Positions 32,911 to 44,510 of a stretch of 64,000 bases of DNA are shown here, piece by piece. Position numbers and translations under genes: made by a program. Origin of the DNA: Desmodesmus armatus. Its lineage: Eukaryota; Chlorophyta; Chlorophyceae; Sphaeropleales; Scenedesmaceae. The stretch covers positions 434,001 through 498,000 of the forward strand of contig VIIQ02000026.1 of the NCBI GenBank assembly GCA_007449985.2, in the 5' to 3' direction. Under the pieces are notes generated by a model. That model saw nothing but the letters and a program-made list of their open reading frames with translations, was not told the origin of the DNA and searched no databases. Every line of letters begins with the position of its first letter. The stretch's first letter is position 1.

Positions 32911-35900
32911 ATGAGTTCTGCGACATCAGAAGATTTCTCAGTCTCAACCATGTTCGGTCCAGCCTGCATCAGTCATCATCAGTCATCATCAGATTCAAAC
33001 GCTAGGCGTTTTTTCCCCACAGTAACTAGAGATTCTCATGGAATGATGAATGCACTGCTAGATCTTATCAGGGTGTACGCTGTCTGGACCTCGAGTTTGT
33101 TGCAGGGAGTTTCACATTTGCAGTTCATCTCAGTGTGGCCCCAGGAATTACTGGGCACACCCTCACAAAATCAGGCCAATGCAGGGTCACAAAACACTCA
33201 ATGCTGCTAGCATAGCTACCCTACAGCGCCTGCGGCACTTCCAGGGAGTCTTCAAAGCAGCAGATGTCAGTGGAGATGGCAGTCTGGATGAGGAAGAATT
33301 CGTGGCTGCGTTCAAAGGTTGACCTGGACACAGGGGCACATGCAGCAGCTCTGCAGATGACGACAATGCCCTGTGATGTCCGACATGCATCCAAAGTGCT
33401 GCTAGCGAGCAGCGCAAGCCATGCATGCCATCATCACAGTACAGTAGACTGGTGCTTGTGGCCTCTGACAGCAGGTGTCCTGTTGTGTGGTGGTACAGGC
33501 CAGCTTGGGTCAGATGATAGGTCACTCAGGCGGGCCTTCATGGCCATCGACAGCAACTGTGATGGCGTTGTCAACTGGTGCGTATTGATGCCCATCAGGG
33601 TAGCAGGGGGACCAAGCCGACACAGCAGCAGCGCTCTGCTGCATCCAGATTGCACATGGAATGTTATAAGGAATAGCCAAGCTTGCGCATAAGACATGTG
33701 CTCTGCAGGGAAGCTGCAGGCGCTTGCCTCTTTGCAGCACTGAGCTGCAGCGGCAGCACCAACATACCCTACCTTGGTGCACATTGCATGCCCATCAATT
33801 CCTCGGCCCACGTAATACAGCAGTTGGCATCGGCACTACACAAGGAATAGTCCTGCACTCAGCGAGTGTTGGTCATAAAATTCAGCTGAATCTCTCTTTG
33901 AAGTCAGCTTTGAATCACTTGCAGTGTTGGAAGTATTGTGCTGATTGTGGTGGTGGCGGTGGTGCAGGGAGGAGTTCAGCGCATACCTCCTGCTGGAGAA
34001 GACAGCAGCTGCTGCAACCGAGGGACAGCTGCCTGGAAGCAAAGCAGCCCCCATGTTTCATGACCTTGTGACCTCCAGCACTGGAGCACCAGCAGGAGCA
34101 GGGGGCGTCAGCAGTAGCAGCGCATGCCACCAGGCCGCTATCAGCTGCTTGGTGCATGCAGACGTCACTGGTGCGCCTGATCGCTGGTACTCGACAGGCA
34201 GTGATGGTGTGGTGCAAGTGTGGAACGGCAAGGTGAGCTCACAGCCTTTACTGTGAAGGCAGTGCCAGCAGGTCAGGTGATGGACTTGTGACCTCCTTGA
34301 TTGTGTTGTGGCAGTGTGACCAACATTGGTTTATAGTCACAGACAGGGAGCCACCCGCCCATTAGGCCCTTGCCAATGTGTATACCACATCATTTGCTTT
34401 GGTGAAGCAGCTGGCAACCCCATCACCTGGCGGGTTATTCTTGGGCCTGGCAGAGCCTGTGTGCACCTGGCTTAAAGCTCCACAACAGTCAGTTTGCTGC
34501 ACCTGTTGACTTTTCCACATCGCGCAGGACCTGTCTCACATGCGCAGCTATCAGTCAGGACTTGCCGCCATAACAGCAGCCACATACCTACCCAGCAGCG
34601 GCCTGCTGGCGCTGGGGACTTACAGCAGCGGTGTTCCACTAATGGACCCCAGTACCGGCAGGCATGCAGGCACACTCCCCAACATGGCCAGCACAGCTGC
34701 TCTCAGCCTCGCTGCATGGCCAGCACCTGCAGCAGCGGCAGCCCCTGCAGGACTGTCGGCACTTGGCATGGGGACCGCAGGCGGCATGGGAGATGGCAGC
34801 AGCACCAGCAGGAGTGTGGTGGAGGTGTCGAGGGACTTCATGGCCTTGGGGGATGCTGACGGCAGCGTGCGGCTCCTGCAGTTGGACATGGACGACAATG
34901 TAAGTGTCTTCACATAATGAACAAGCGGTCTTGAACACAAACACAACAGCCTGGTTAGGTTGTTGGACGCTGCAGCTAGTGGTGGTAGTGATCATGTTGT
35001 ATGTGAGCCGACTTTGCTCAGCCTTAGCAGTGTGCAAAATACAAGCCAGCTGCAGCGACTGCCGCTGAGCATGTAAATGCCGCGTCAGCCCATGCACAAT
35101 CAATATTGACTGCACTACTGTGACTGGCAGTCGAGTGGCGCCTGCCTGAGCTGTGGACCTCTGTGTGTCTGTGTGAGCAGGCCGACAAGAAGACGAGCGA
35201 CCGCTTCGACCTCAGGAAGCTGTGGCAGAGCAACAACCACAGAGACTGGTGAGCGGACGCAGGTGCAGCTGTGGTGGTGGCTGCAGCGAGTAGCTACTGG
35301 CGTGCCACTTACTAGTAGCCTGCCATTACCTGTGCGTGAACCTGGCCAGCATATCTGGCTCAGTCGTACCTGATAGTATCGGATCGTGACACCCCATCGC
35401 CACATTATCACAGACGCCATAGAGGCAAGTCACGTCAAGTCACGTCAGGCCAAACCAAGCGAAGCTCAGACAGGAGGTCATGTGTGTCATGGCGTGCCAT
35501 GCTGTGCAGGGTGGTGTCTGTGCTGCACTGTCCCCAAATTAGCAGCGTGGCAGCCGCCAGCCTGGACAAAACTGTCAGTCTAACCGACCTGGAGCGCTGC
35601 ATAGCAGTCAGGGTGCTCACAGGTGGGAGGCTATGACATACTTTTCAACCGTCAGTCCATTGCTAGGGGGCGCAGATGTGATGCAGCACTGCCACTGCAG
35701 TCGCCTAAGTGCAACTGCTCGCTGTTGGGCTTGGCCAGTTTGCTCGTGGGCTAGTACTGCATATCAGCTGCTGTGGGCACAGTGATGTCTGAACGTGCAT
35801 GCGCATTGTGGGCACAGTGATGTCTGAACGTGCATGCATGGTGTACAACACTGGCTTGACTCTGGTAGTGTACAACTTGCAGGCCACAATAAACCGGTGC

Positions 35901-38900
35901 ACTGCTGTGCATGGAACAGCATGCTCAAGGTGGTCGCCTCTGGAGGTGCTGACAGGCGAGTGCTGTTGTGGAACCCCTTCAGCTGCCGCATGCTGGGGTC
36001 ACTGGAGGGCCACACAGCACCGGTTGTGTGTCTGGCCAGCAACGAGCGGGACATGCAGGTCATCTCTGCAGCAGCGGACCACACCATAAAGGTGGGGCTG
36101 GCAGTGGCACTGTATTGAGTCTTTAGTACTGGGTACCGCCCTTTTGGTCTGCATTGCCAGACGGACTGATGTTGCATCAGGCCAGAGCAGCTGCTTCTGT
36201 GGTAGTGCGTCGCATGTCAGAGCATTGAGTGCTTGTCATGCGGCAGGGGTCAACTCATTTCTGATGTGGAAGGTGTGGCGGCTGAACACGACTCTGTCTC
36301 TGCCTGTATTGTGTGCAGGTGTGGGACCTGCGCAACCAGCGCTGCCTGCAGACACTGCAGCTGAGCCACTCAGCCTCTGCCCTGGCTGGCCACCAGGTGA
36401 GCCTGGGTCCCTTTTGCAATGACTCCGGCACACCAGCAATTTGGCATCAGTCCTCACGCCTTCATACCCCGTCTTGTTTATGAAGCTGGGCTGGCTGCCA
36501 CAAAGAGGGTCTGGCATGGCTTGAGCTCTGGCGTTATCAAACACTAGTGCTGAACATCTTTCAGCAGGTCTTGGATGTGTTTGCCCCAGGTGCCATTGTC
36601 AGTCATGGCCTTCAGCGGCAAGGCCAAGCTGCTGGTTGCGGGTGCAGCACGCATCCAGGGCTGGAGGCTGTCTGACAGCACCGGCAGCATCCGTGCGGGA
36701 CACAAGGAGGCAGTCAGCTGGGCGGGCTACATCAGCGACATGCAGGAGGTAAGGGGGGTGGGCTCTGCGGTGGTCGTGTGAGTCAGTTGCACAGTGTGCA
36801 GGGACACAGTGGCGGCTGATTCTGGGTCATTGGCCGCAGACGCCCAGCACTACTAAAAGAAAGAGAGTACGTGAGGTACCTGAAGATAGCACAGTGAACA
36901 AACTATTGCAGGATCTTGCTGCACGGTGCCGATGTTGCAAATGCCTCAGTGCCTGTCAATCACCGGGTGCGGCGGCAGCGGCACAGCAGCAGGTAACCAT
37001 GCTCCAACTTCGTACAGTACTGTACAGCCATTCAACGTCCCAAGGTTAGAGTGCCGTCCTTTGGCGCCAGGGAACACCGCGCTCATCAGGTTTCTGCCCT
37101 CTGTGTGTTCCGTGACAGGTTGCGAGCACTGACCATGCTGGCATGGTGTGCAGCTGGGACCTGACCACTGGCCAGCTGCTGCACAGCTTCACCAACACTC
37201 ATGGGGGCTGCCGCATCAGCACAGCAGCATTGGACGACAGCTGCAGGAGGCTCATTACAGGTCAGGTTGCTCATGCAGATGCAGTTGAGGGCGATGTCAG
37301 TTGACGGCTGACGCCAACAGCAGACCCCGGCCCTCTGGTGCTGCAGGGTGGTGGCCGCCTGTTTCATCCTGTGCTCGTTTAGGCACCTGTCATCATGAAG
37401 GCTAACAGCTTTAGTATTTGCACATACAATCAACTGAGTGCTGCTACGCCCCAGGTGCTGCCATTCTAAGACAGCAGCAACAGCTGTCGCAAGCTGCTGC
37501 ACTTTGGGTACCCCTATATCAGCAACTTTTTCGCCCAACTGAAGGCACTCACTGGGTGAACCACCATGCTATGCTGCTGCCCTTAGGTGCTGAGGATGGT
37601 AGCATCAAAGTGTGGAACGTGCGCAGCGGTGCCCTGCTCAGCACGCTGGGATGTGGGCCCCAGCAGGGCTGTGGCTCTCAGTGGGGTTCAGGCTCAGGGG
37701 TTGAGGTCACAGGGCTTGCAGTTGCCAGCAGCTCCGACACCAACGGCCAGGCGGCGGCCTGTATTGTGGCCGCTGGATGGGACAGGAAGGTGCGTGGCCC
37801 ATGCAAACAGCGTTCAGCACGGCACTTCCTGCAGCTGTGTTCGGGCGATGCATGCTGTACGGCTGTCACTGTGACGTTCAAAGTTGGGCGGAATGGGCAG
37901 AAGCACACGGCCCATGCAGCAGGACCTGCTGCAGTGGCATTTGGTGTCAGTTTCTGTGCTTTGTTGGCTGGACACACGGCGTACCAGACCTTGTATGAAT
38001 TGGGGTCCGCGATATCGACCATGGGCGTGTGGTGGTTTCCATGACACGCGCATCACAGTGCATGCATGGCCTTTCCAGCAACCTTGCTGACCTGAATGTG
38101 CGCCTGGTGCCTGCAGGTCAGCTGGTATGCTGACGCTGGCAAGCGCAAGTGTCCGCTGCTGAGATCGTTTGCTGGTCCTGACAGCGACGTGTTGGCTGCA
38201 GCAGCCATGCCAGGGGTCCCCACGTTGGCCACGGCACATGACAATGGAGAGGTGGGTGTGTCGCTGCTGCCAGTTTCGACTGTTCAACAACGGCATGTTG
38301 GTCCTCAAAATATCACTTGGACAAGGCGCAAAACAGCCACATCCATCACCAATGGCCATGCGTGCTGGTAGCAAATGTTCTGAAGCTGTGCATAAGCTCC
38401 CACAGCTAGAAGCATTGTAGCTGTGTGCTTCACACACACACACACACACGATTTCATCTCAGATGGCATGCAATCAACATCATCAAGCACAGACACAGAC
38501 CAAGTGCCGGCATGCATGAAGCTTTGCCAGTCGTCTCTGCACGGGCTCAGCGCATCAGCACTGGGTAGCAGCTTTGGAGGCCTTGCCTTAGGCATCGTCA
38601 CACTTTCCCCTTATGGACCGCACAGGTGTGGCTATGGAACCTTGACAGCGGTGCGGTCCTGCGGAAGCTGGTGCCTCCTGGTCTGCTGGCCCTGGCCCTG
38701 ACTGAACGGGCTGTGGAGGCTCTGGCCTTCATGCATGGAGACCTCAAGTGAGCAGGCACCTTGACGGCTGCTTGTACTGTCCCTTGTTTGATGGTCCTGA
38801 ATGGCATAGTATACTACTAGTATCCTAGTAGTAGTGGAGCACCTGCCTCTGCTGCCAGCCGGCAAGATGGCAAGGAAGTGTGCATAACTGGTGGTACAGT

Positions 38901-39658
38901 AAGGGCGTTTGGTGTGTGAATGTGATGAGAATGCTTCAACAAACCCTGCCAAACTTTTGTGTTGGCCCGCTGTCCTGCAGGCACATCCTGGTAGCGGCTG
39001 GTGCTGACCGCGTGCTGCGCTTCTGGGACTGCCACTCCGGCAACTGCATGGAGCTCGACACCTCCCACACCCCACCCCACAGCGAATCCCTCTGCGCACT
39101 TGCAGTGCCGCCAGACAACACCACCATCATTACAGCAGACACCAGCGGACGCATCACAGTGTGGGATATCACCTCCATTTTTACATCGCTGCAGGCGTTG
39201 GCTGCGCCATCCATACCAAGAGGTCGGCCAAGCAGTGCCAGTCTGTTGTCAACAGCATCTAGGGCTTCTGCGGCTGTGCTGCGGGCGGCCAGGGGTGCAG
39301 GATTTGGTGGCAGCAGGCCACAGTCAGCTGCGTCTGGGGGCTCCCCACGGCCCTTTAGCAGGGCTCCGGGTGTGTCTGGTGTCGCTGCATGTGTGGTGCA
39401 GCAGGCTGTGGGGGTTGAGGTGAAAGCTTCATGGCGGGCACATGAGGATGCGGTCACTGCGCTCGTGTGGGCCCCTGCACCAGCTGCACCTCCAGCACCA
39501 GCAGGTGCTGCTGAAGGGGCAGGGTCAGCAGCGGCAGGAGCGGCGGTGTGTCGAGCAGTGCAGGAGGGCCAGTATGATGTTCAGCATGTGCCTCAAATGC
39601 CGCCAGGGGTGTTGGACTGGAATTCCGGCCCCAGCACGCCCAGCAGTAATCATTTGCA

Positions 39659-39689
<31 letters not shown>

Positions 39690-41334
39690 GACCAGCAGCC
39701 ACAATTCCTGCAGCTTGAAGCAGCTGAGGGGCAGCAGCAGGCAAGGCAGCTGCTGGCAATGATGCAGCAGCAGCAGCAGCAACCTGCGCTGCAGCAAGAA
39801 CACCAGCAGCAGGACGCCCGGCAACAGCAGCTTGCGGCAGCAATGGAAGGCATGCGGGCCGCCACTGCTGCGGCTGATGCGAGCAGCAGCGGTGCTGTTG
39901 GTGAAGGCAGCGCCAACCAGGGGCTCATACTGTCAGCTGGGTTGGATCGCAGCATGGTGCTTTGGAGTATGAATGGAGCCAGGGTGGGGGCCTTTGGCAG
40001 CGATACCTGGCAGCTGCAGGATATCACAACATGGCAGGACCCTTCTGGTTGCGGTTCTGAGGTAAGCTGCTGTGTACAGGGTGGTGTCAGGGTGTTTTCG
40101 GTCCGCAGCCAGGCTGTTTGCCAGCCCATGTTGCACCACATTCATGCCGTGGTAGCTTTTGCGCCACATTACTGCTTGTAGTAGACACACGTGTGTACTA
40201 CACCCCTGCACGCTTGGCACTGAATTTGCTCCAGCTTAGACTTCAAGGCTGGCTCGCTGGGAGTGTTTTGAATCATGTGGTGTCATGCTCCTGCCAATGT
40301 CTATCGTGTGCTGGCAGGCCCGCACCAGCAGCCATACTGGCAGCCATGCGCCTGCAGCTGATGTGCTGCTGCCGCATCACAGCTTGAGCCGCAGCAGCAG
40401 CAGCAGTAGCTGCAGCAGTGACTACAGCCAGCTCAGCTTGTCACCCCGGCAGGAAGCTCCAGCAGCAGCAGCTGCTGCCCCAGTCCGCCTTCAGCAGCAG
40501 CAGCAACATTTTGAGGGGCAGCTTTCAGGTGGCTGCTGCAGCCCCACTGGCACACAGCAGCCTGCAGCAAGTGGCAGTGACCGCTGCTCTCCCAAGCAGC
40601 CATCCCCCAAGCAGCCCGGCAGCAAGGCCGTTGCGTTTGCGGACGAGTGTGACACACCGCGTGCAGCTGCAGCAGCAGCAGCTGTTGCTGCTGCTTTGGC
40701 TGAGGCAAAGCTGCCGACTGGCAGGGATGGCGGTGACGCCGGTCCAGACTCGCCACCATCTAGTTCAGCTGCTGCTGTTGACAATGGGGCGCCAGGGCGC
40801 AGGGCAGGTGCACCTAGTTTGTTCAATGCAGCAGCAGCTGACCGTGAGCAGTATAGTGTGCAAGTTGGAGTGCAAAGCTGGCAGCGGCAGCAGCAGCAGC
40901 AGCAGCGAGGGATGGACCCAGGAAATGAAGTAGATGTGTTTGCACGAGAGGCAGGGGAGCTGTGCCTAGCTGCTGAGGAGGATCTGCCTACCACTCTATG
41001 GCTCCCAGAGTTCACTCGGATCAGCAGGCCAGCTACAGCTACCTACAGGCAGTCACCGGGGCTGGCAGCAGGCAAGGGGCGTCCCAGCACTGCTGCTGCT
41101 GCTTTGGGCGGCGGGCTGCATGGCAGGCTGGCGAGCCAAGCTCGGGCCAGTGTGGCGGCAGCAGCTTTAGCAGGAAGCCTTTCGAGGCCGAGTGTAGGGC
41201 GGGGTATGGTTGGTGGTGTGTTGAGCAGTGCCCGAGTGGCAAGTGCGGATGCGTTGCAGAAGGGGGCTGGGAGCCGCTTGACACAGCCGCAGTCTGTTGG
41301 GGATGGGAAGAGCAGGAGGCCTGGTAACCTATGA
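32911..41334 (+). CDS. EF-hand and WD40-repeat protein, WDR49/CFAP337-like
   Basis: Sixteen exons in phase: 32911-33072, 33185-33317, 33499-33577, 33968-34232, 34528-34899, 35181-35248, 35510-35622, 35883-36091, 36319-36396, 36590-36748, 37119-37260, 37587-37789, 38117-38251, 38626-38747, 38981-40061, 40318-41334; 1,445 aa. Two canonical EF-hand loops come first: DVSGDGSLDEEE (~81-92) and DSNCDGVVNWEE (~116-127, split by an intron at Trp). WD40 repeats follow, e.g. DRWYSTGSDGVVQVWNG, VVASGGADRRVLLWNP, VISAAADHTIKVWDLRNQ, GAEDGSIKVWNV, ILVAAGADRVLRFWD, then a late GLILSAGLDRSMVLWSMNG. A Gln-rich insert of over 200 residues interrupts the last blades. The C-terminus is low complexity. EF-hands fused to WD40 propellers are typical of axonemal WDR49/CFAP337, so a Ca2+-responsive ciliary role is inferred; paralogues such as EFCAB8 or WDR64 are possible. 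The first exon is the least certain. Confidence 0.82.
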
Positions 41335-42340
41335 AGCATTGACCTGACCTTACCCAACGTGCAAGAGTTTGACTTTGATGAGGATTTACCAAACAGGTTT
41401 TTGGTTCTAGTGCTGGTTGCAAGCTGATGTTGTTGCTGCGGACCCAGAGCAGCACAGCATGTGTGTCAAACAATCGCTCTCCAGTACCGTACCCCAAACA
41501 CTGCCCGGCATGGCAGGAATGCTGCTAGTGCATGTAGCGTGGTGCATGGGAGGGAAGCATGTCAGACATGAGCCTCATGGGGGCCCTGAGGGCCTCCCAA
41601 AGCGCGTCGTTCCTGCCTGCAACATTGACTTTCAAAGTGTCAGCCAGCACCAGCACAAGCAAGGTTCGTATGCTGCAGCTGCATGGCGCCAAGTTATGCT
41701 GGTCAGCTTGGACTCGTGATCATACTGAGAGCAGAGGGAAACGCAGACTCGGAGTGACTCTGGGGTTGTGAGCCAAGTGATGCACATGGCATGTGCAATC
41801 AGCGTCTATGATGCTCATAAGCGTAGGAAACTGCAGTATTTTGGTTGTGACTGCATTGTATGAAGATGCAGGCTGACCTGTGCTCCAGCTCAAAATCTGT
41901 CTCCCATGCTTGCATCGTTGCCAACAACCTGAGGTGGTTGGTTGCAATTGGTTTGGCGGTTGGACCAAGTCTGCAAGCTCCAGGGCGGCCAAACCTACCA
42001 ATTTGCATGGGGCTGCGGTTTATGTACGTTTGTGCAGGGAACGTGAGGAAACTACCCGGTTGCAGGGCGCTTACGAATGCTGACAACAGTAGGAAGCTGC
42101 ATTCAGGTGCAAGGTGGGCTGACGGCGGACCCGAACCCTGAAGGCAGCTGAGCGCCCTGCAGCTCTCAGGATGATACTTATTGCGGACGTCATCGATGAC
42201 CTGCATCAACGTCTGCCCATTTCTTGAGTGCAGCGTCTGACCAGCAACCATCAACACCCGCCGCCGCTATCTCTTTCGCATACATGTCAGCGCTCTGTTC
42301 TACCAGTTGTCTGCTCTCCGCCTGACTACTTTCTGGAGCA
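41335..42340. other. 3' flank, no gene seen
   Basis: About 1 kb after the EF-hand/WD40 gene with only short frames lacking motifs. No TGTAA was found in the first kilobase, so the 3' end of the upstream transcript is not located. From about 41800 the composition shifts to fewer CAG/GCA words and more balanced bases, continuing into the following ORF. Confidence 0.4.
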
Positions 42341-42736
42341 ATGACGTCATCACTTGTTTCATCCGTGAAGACTTGCTTGAGGATGGATGCCGTGGGGCAG
42401 TACGTGGTGGCTGCGCTCTGCAGCAGCAGCAGCAGCTCCCCTGTATCAAGCATGAAGAGCTCGTCCAGCGACTCGAACCGTGTGAAGGACATCATCAACG
42501 GTTCTGACAGGCTGGCAAGCCACTACGGCTACATGGCGGGAAACGCCCCCACGTACAAGACGCCAGCAGAAGCCATCGACGGCTACAAGTTCAACGCATA
42601 CTACCTCAATATTAAAGATTTTGCGGTTACCTGCCCAGAGACGGGCAGCAGGGGCTTCCTCTTCAACGTCAACCTCAAGGCCATCGCACGTGCAGGTGGT
42701 GAGTTGGCGGCCTTGGAAGCAGAGTTGTTCCCGTAG
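42341..42736 (+). CDS. Hypothetical intronless 131-aa protein
   Basis: Not recognised. A single uninterrupted frame runs from ATG at 42341 to TAG at 42734-42736. The first ~45 residues are Ser-rich with a Met/Val/Leu start (MTSSLVSSVKTCLRM) and could be a targeting peptide or low-complexity linker. The remainder is soluble-looking and unlike the window's low-complexity proteins: VKDIINGSDRLASHYGY, YKFNAYYLNIKDFAV, SRGFLFNVNLKAIARAGGEL. There are no introns and the codon use is less GC-rich and less CAG-biased than its neighbours. A hairpin with a TTCG loop follows at 42777-42800. A competing minus-strand frame (42498-42190) overlaps the 5' half. Whether it is expressed is unknown; a transferred or retroposed gene would fit. 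Confidence 0.38.
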   Translation: MTSSLVSSVKTCLRMDAVGQYVVAALCSSSSSSPVSSMKSSSSDSNRVKDIINGSDRLASHYGYMAGNAPTYKTPAEAIDGYKFNAYYLNIKDFAVTCPETGSRGFLFNVNLKAIARAGGELAALEAELFP

Positions 42737-42774
42737 CAGCGCCGCTTTCATCTTCCAATAGAAATCCAATAGAA

Positions 42775-42802
42775 AAAAGGGTGCTTCGGTGCCCCTTTAT
42801 CG
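42775..42802 (+). terminator. Terminator-like hairpin, TTCG loop
   Basis: AAAAAAGGGTGC-TTCG-GTGCCCCTTTAT: an A-run, a G/C stem with wobble pairs and one bulged C, a stable TTCG tetraloop and a T-rich end. This is the shape of a bacterial intrinsic terminator and lies about 40 nt past the stop of the intronless ORF. In a nuclear genome it would not act as a polymerase II terminator. Confidence 0.45.
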
Positions 42803-43790
42803 TGCTGGAACGCTTGTGTGCTTAGCAGATGTACTGCAGCAGTAGTACCTAGCAAGCACATATAGTGCTATAGAACCTGGTAATTCCAACGAGACGCATT
42901 GGAAAGACAAGTTTTCTGCTGAAGTGCCATCCTTCCCTCAGGAAGGGTTTCCTTTCCAACTTGCTGCCATTCTTTCGCCTTCTTTGGTGGAACCTTTCTG
43001 GTCTTCCTGGCTCAACCTTCCTATTGGAACGTTTCCCTTTCTATTGTAGAAGCCCTGGAGTTGTTTTGCGAAACCTGTATATTCAAGCTATTCCCGGTGC
43101 ACCGCCCTTCCCACCCTTCCTTCCCTTCTTCCCATTCCCTTCGGCCAACGAACCGTGGCTTGACGTTGTAAGGCACGATGGTAACATATATGTTATCATG
43201 ATCGACATACGACATCAGACTGCTGGCACAACACAGCAACACGTCGACAGGATCGCGATCCACTGCCACAATCACTTTCACAGCATTGCATGGCAAAGGC
43301 ACAACCCTGGCTTCAGTAACATTTAGACGTAAGAACAGTATGGTAGACAGAGCACAACAGGCGTAGACTGGGTAGCAGCTATGAAATCACAAGGTGCAAA
43401 GTGCAAGTAGCATGCTGCATCGGGTTCTCACAGGAAGCCAAAGCTGCATGCCGTGTGGTGCAGCCAGCACACCATTACAATTGAACCTGGCCTGGTTCAT
43501 GTAGCGGAAGCTGCGCTTGTGCCGTGCAATGTACTTAAATCTCTGCTCACACAGGGACAGGTTGGCTGCCTGGAAATTTTTCACTGAATTGATTAAAGTC
43601 CACCAGACACCCCCCTGCCCCCCTGCACTCTGGCATTCTGCCCACTCTGGGCGATTCCACCCACTCTGGGCCATTCTAGCAGTCCACCAGCCGTCCAGTA
43701 GCTCATCCTTCAGTGCGAGCCGGGTGTTGCTGCGGACAAACCAGCCAGCGGAGCCAAGCCAGAAACCCTACTCCTGCCACCATAACCATA
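42803..43790. other. Repeat-flanking intergenic DNA
   Basis: No gene was recognised. 42900-43150 is rich in TTCC/CCTT words. A TGTAA at 43167-43171 could end a transcript of the upstream ORF. 43621-43680 contains, in inverted orientation, words of the minisatellite found at 44103-44422 (shared 18-mer CACTCTGGCATTCTGCCC). Confidence 0.45.
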
Positions 43791-44005
43791 AGCCCTACAC
43801 AAAACCCTGATACCCCAGCCCGCTGGTTTTTTGATGGGGCTGAAGTGGACGGCTGTGGGGTACTGTGGAGCCCGTAGGGCTCCACGGTCCACAGCCGTCC
43901 ACGCCAGCCACATCAAAGGATGCAGGGCTGGGGTATCAGGGTTTTGTGTAGGGCTTAGGGTTTTGGTGTCTGGATTAGGGTTTCTGGATCGGCGGAGCCC
44001 CTACG
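43738..44005. repeat. Large foldback palindrome (MITE-like), telomere-like edges
   Basis: A 31-bp word at 43791-43821 (AGCCCTACACAAAACCCTGA...) is present as an exact reverse complement at 43925-43955. Between them the arms continue imperfectly (GTGGACGGCTGTGG / CCACAGCCGTCCAC) to a tip of perfect 9-bp stems, GTGGAGCCC and GGGCTCCAC, around GTA at 43874-43876. Outside the 31-bp arms similarity goes on to about 43740 and 44005, with CCCTA/TAGGGTTT words resembling plant-type telomere repeats. There is no coding capacity. Confidence 0.92.
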
Positions 44006-44016
44006 GACAGTTTAGG

Positions 44017-44036
44017 GTTTCTGGGGGGGGGGGGGC
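44017..44036. repeat. Poly(G) tract and telomere-like words
   Basis: TTTAGGGTTTCT is followed by a run of about a dozen G and then GGGCAGGGGGGGCAGG, next to ACTAGGGTTTAG. The G-run length may be misassembled. Confidence 0.6.
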
Positions 44037-44102
44037 AGGGGGGGCAGGTACTAGGGTTTAGATTTATGGACAGCACTACATGCCAGACAGCAGAGACAGT
44101 TT

Positions 44103-44422
44103 GGAGCTAGAGTGTCTTAGAGTAGGCGGATTGGGATGGAGTGGGTAGAATGCCAGAGTGGCAGGCTGAGGACCTGGGAAAAATCAGTTCAGCACAGCTA
44201 GAGTGTCCTGGAGTGGGACGAGTGGGAGGGAGTGGGCAGAATGCCAGAGTGGCAGGCTGGGGACTTGGAAAAATTCAGCTAGAGTGTCCTGGAGTGGGCA
44301 GAGTGGGAGGGAGTGGGCAGAATGCCAGAGTGGTAGGCTGGGGACTTTGAAACATTCAGCTAGAGTGTCCTGGAGTGGGCAGAGTGGGAGGGAGTGGGCA
44401 GAATGCCAGAGTGGCAGGCTGG
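44103..44422. repeat. ~81-bp minisatellite, four copies
   Basis: Units start with GCTAGAGTGTCCTGGAGTGG and contain GGGCAGAATGCCAGAGTGGC. Copies begin near 44105 (diverged), 44198, 44278 and 44358. Apparent reading frames across it repeat the same peptide and are not genes. Confidence 0.92.
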
Positions 44423-44510
44423 GGCCTTAGGAAAACCAGGGATTACTCAGAGTTCGCACGATCATTCTGATAGTACTCAAGAGTAAAATAGGGGGGTAGT
44501 GTCGTTTTCT

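Noticed and set aside
42341..42736. Resemblance of the end of this ORF to phycobilisome CpcD-type linkers (GG followed by a short strand)
   Set aside because: The similarity is a handful of residues, and green algae have no phycobilisomes; not enough to name it.
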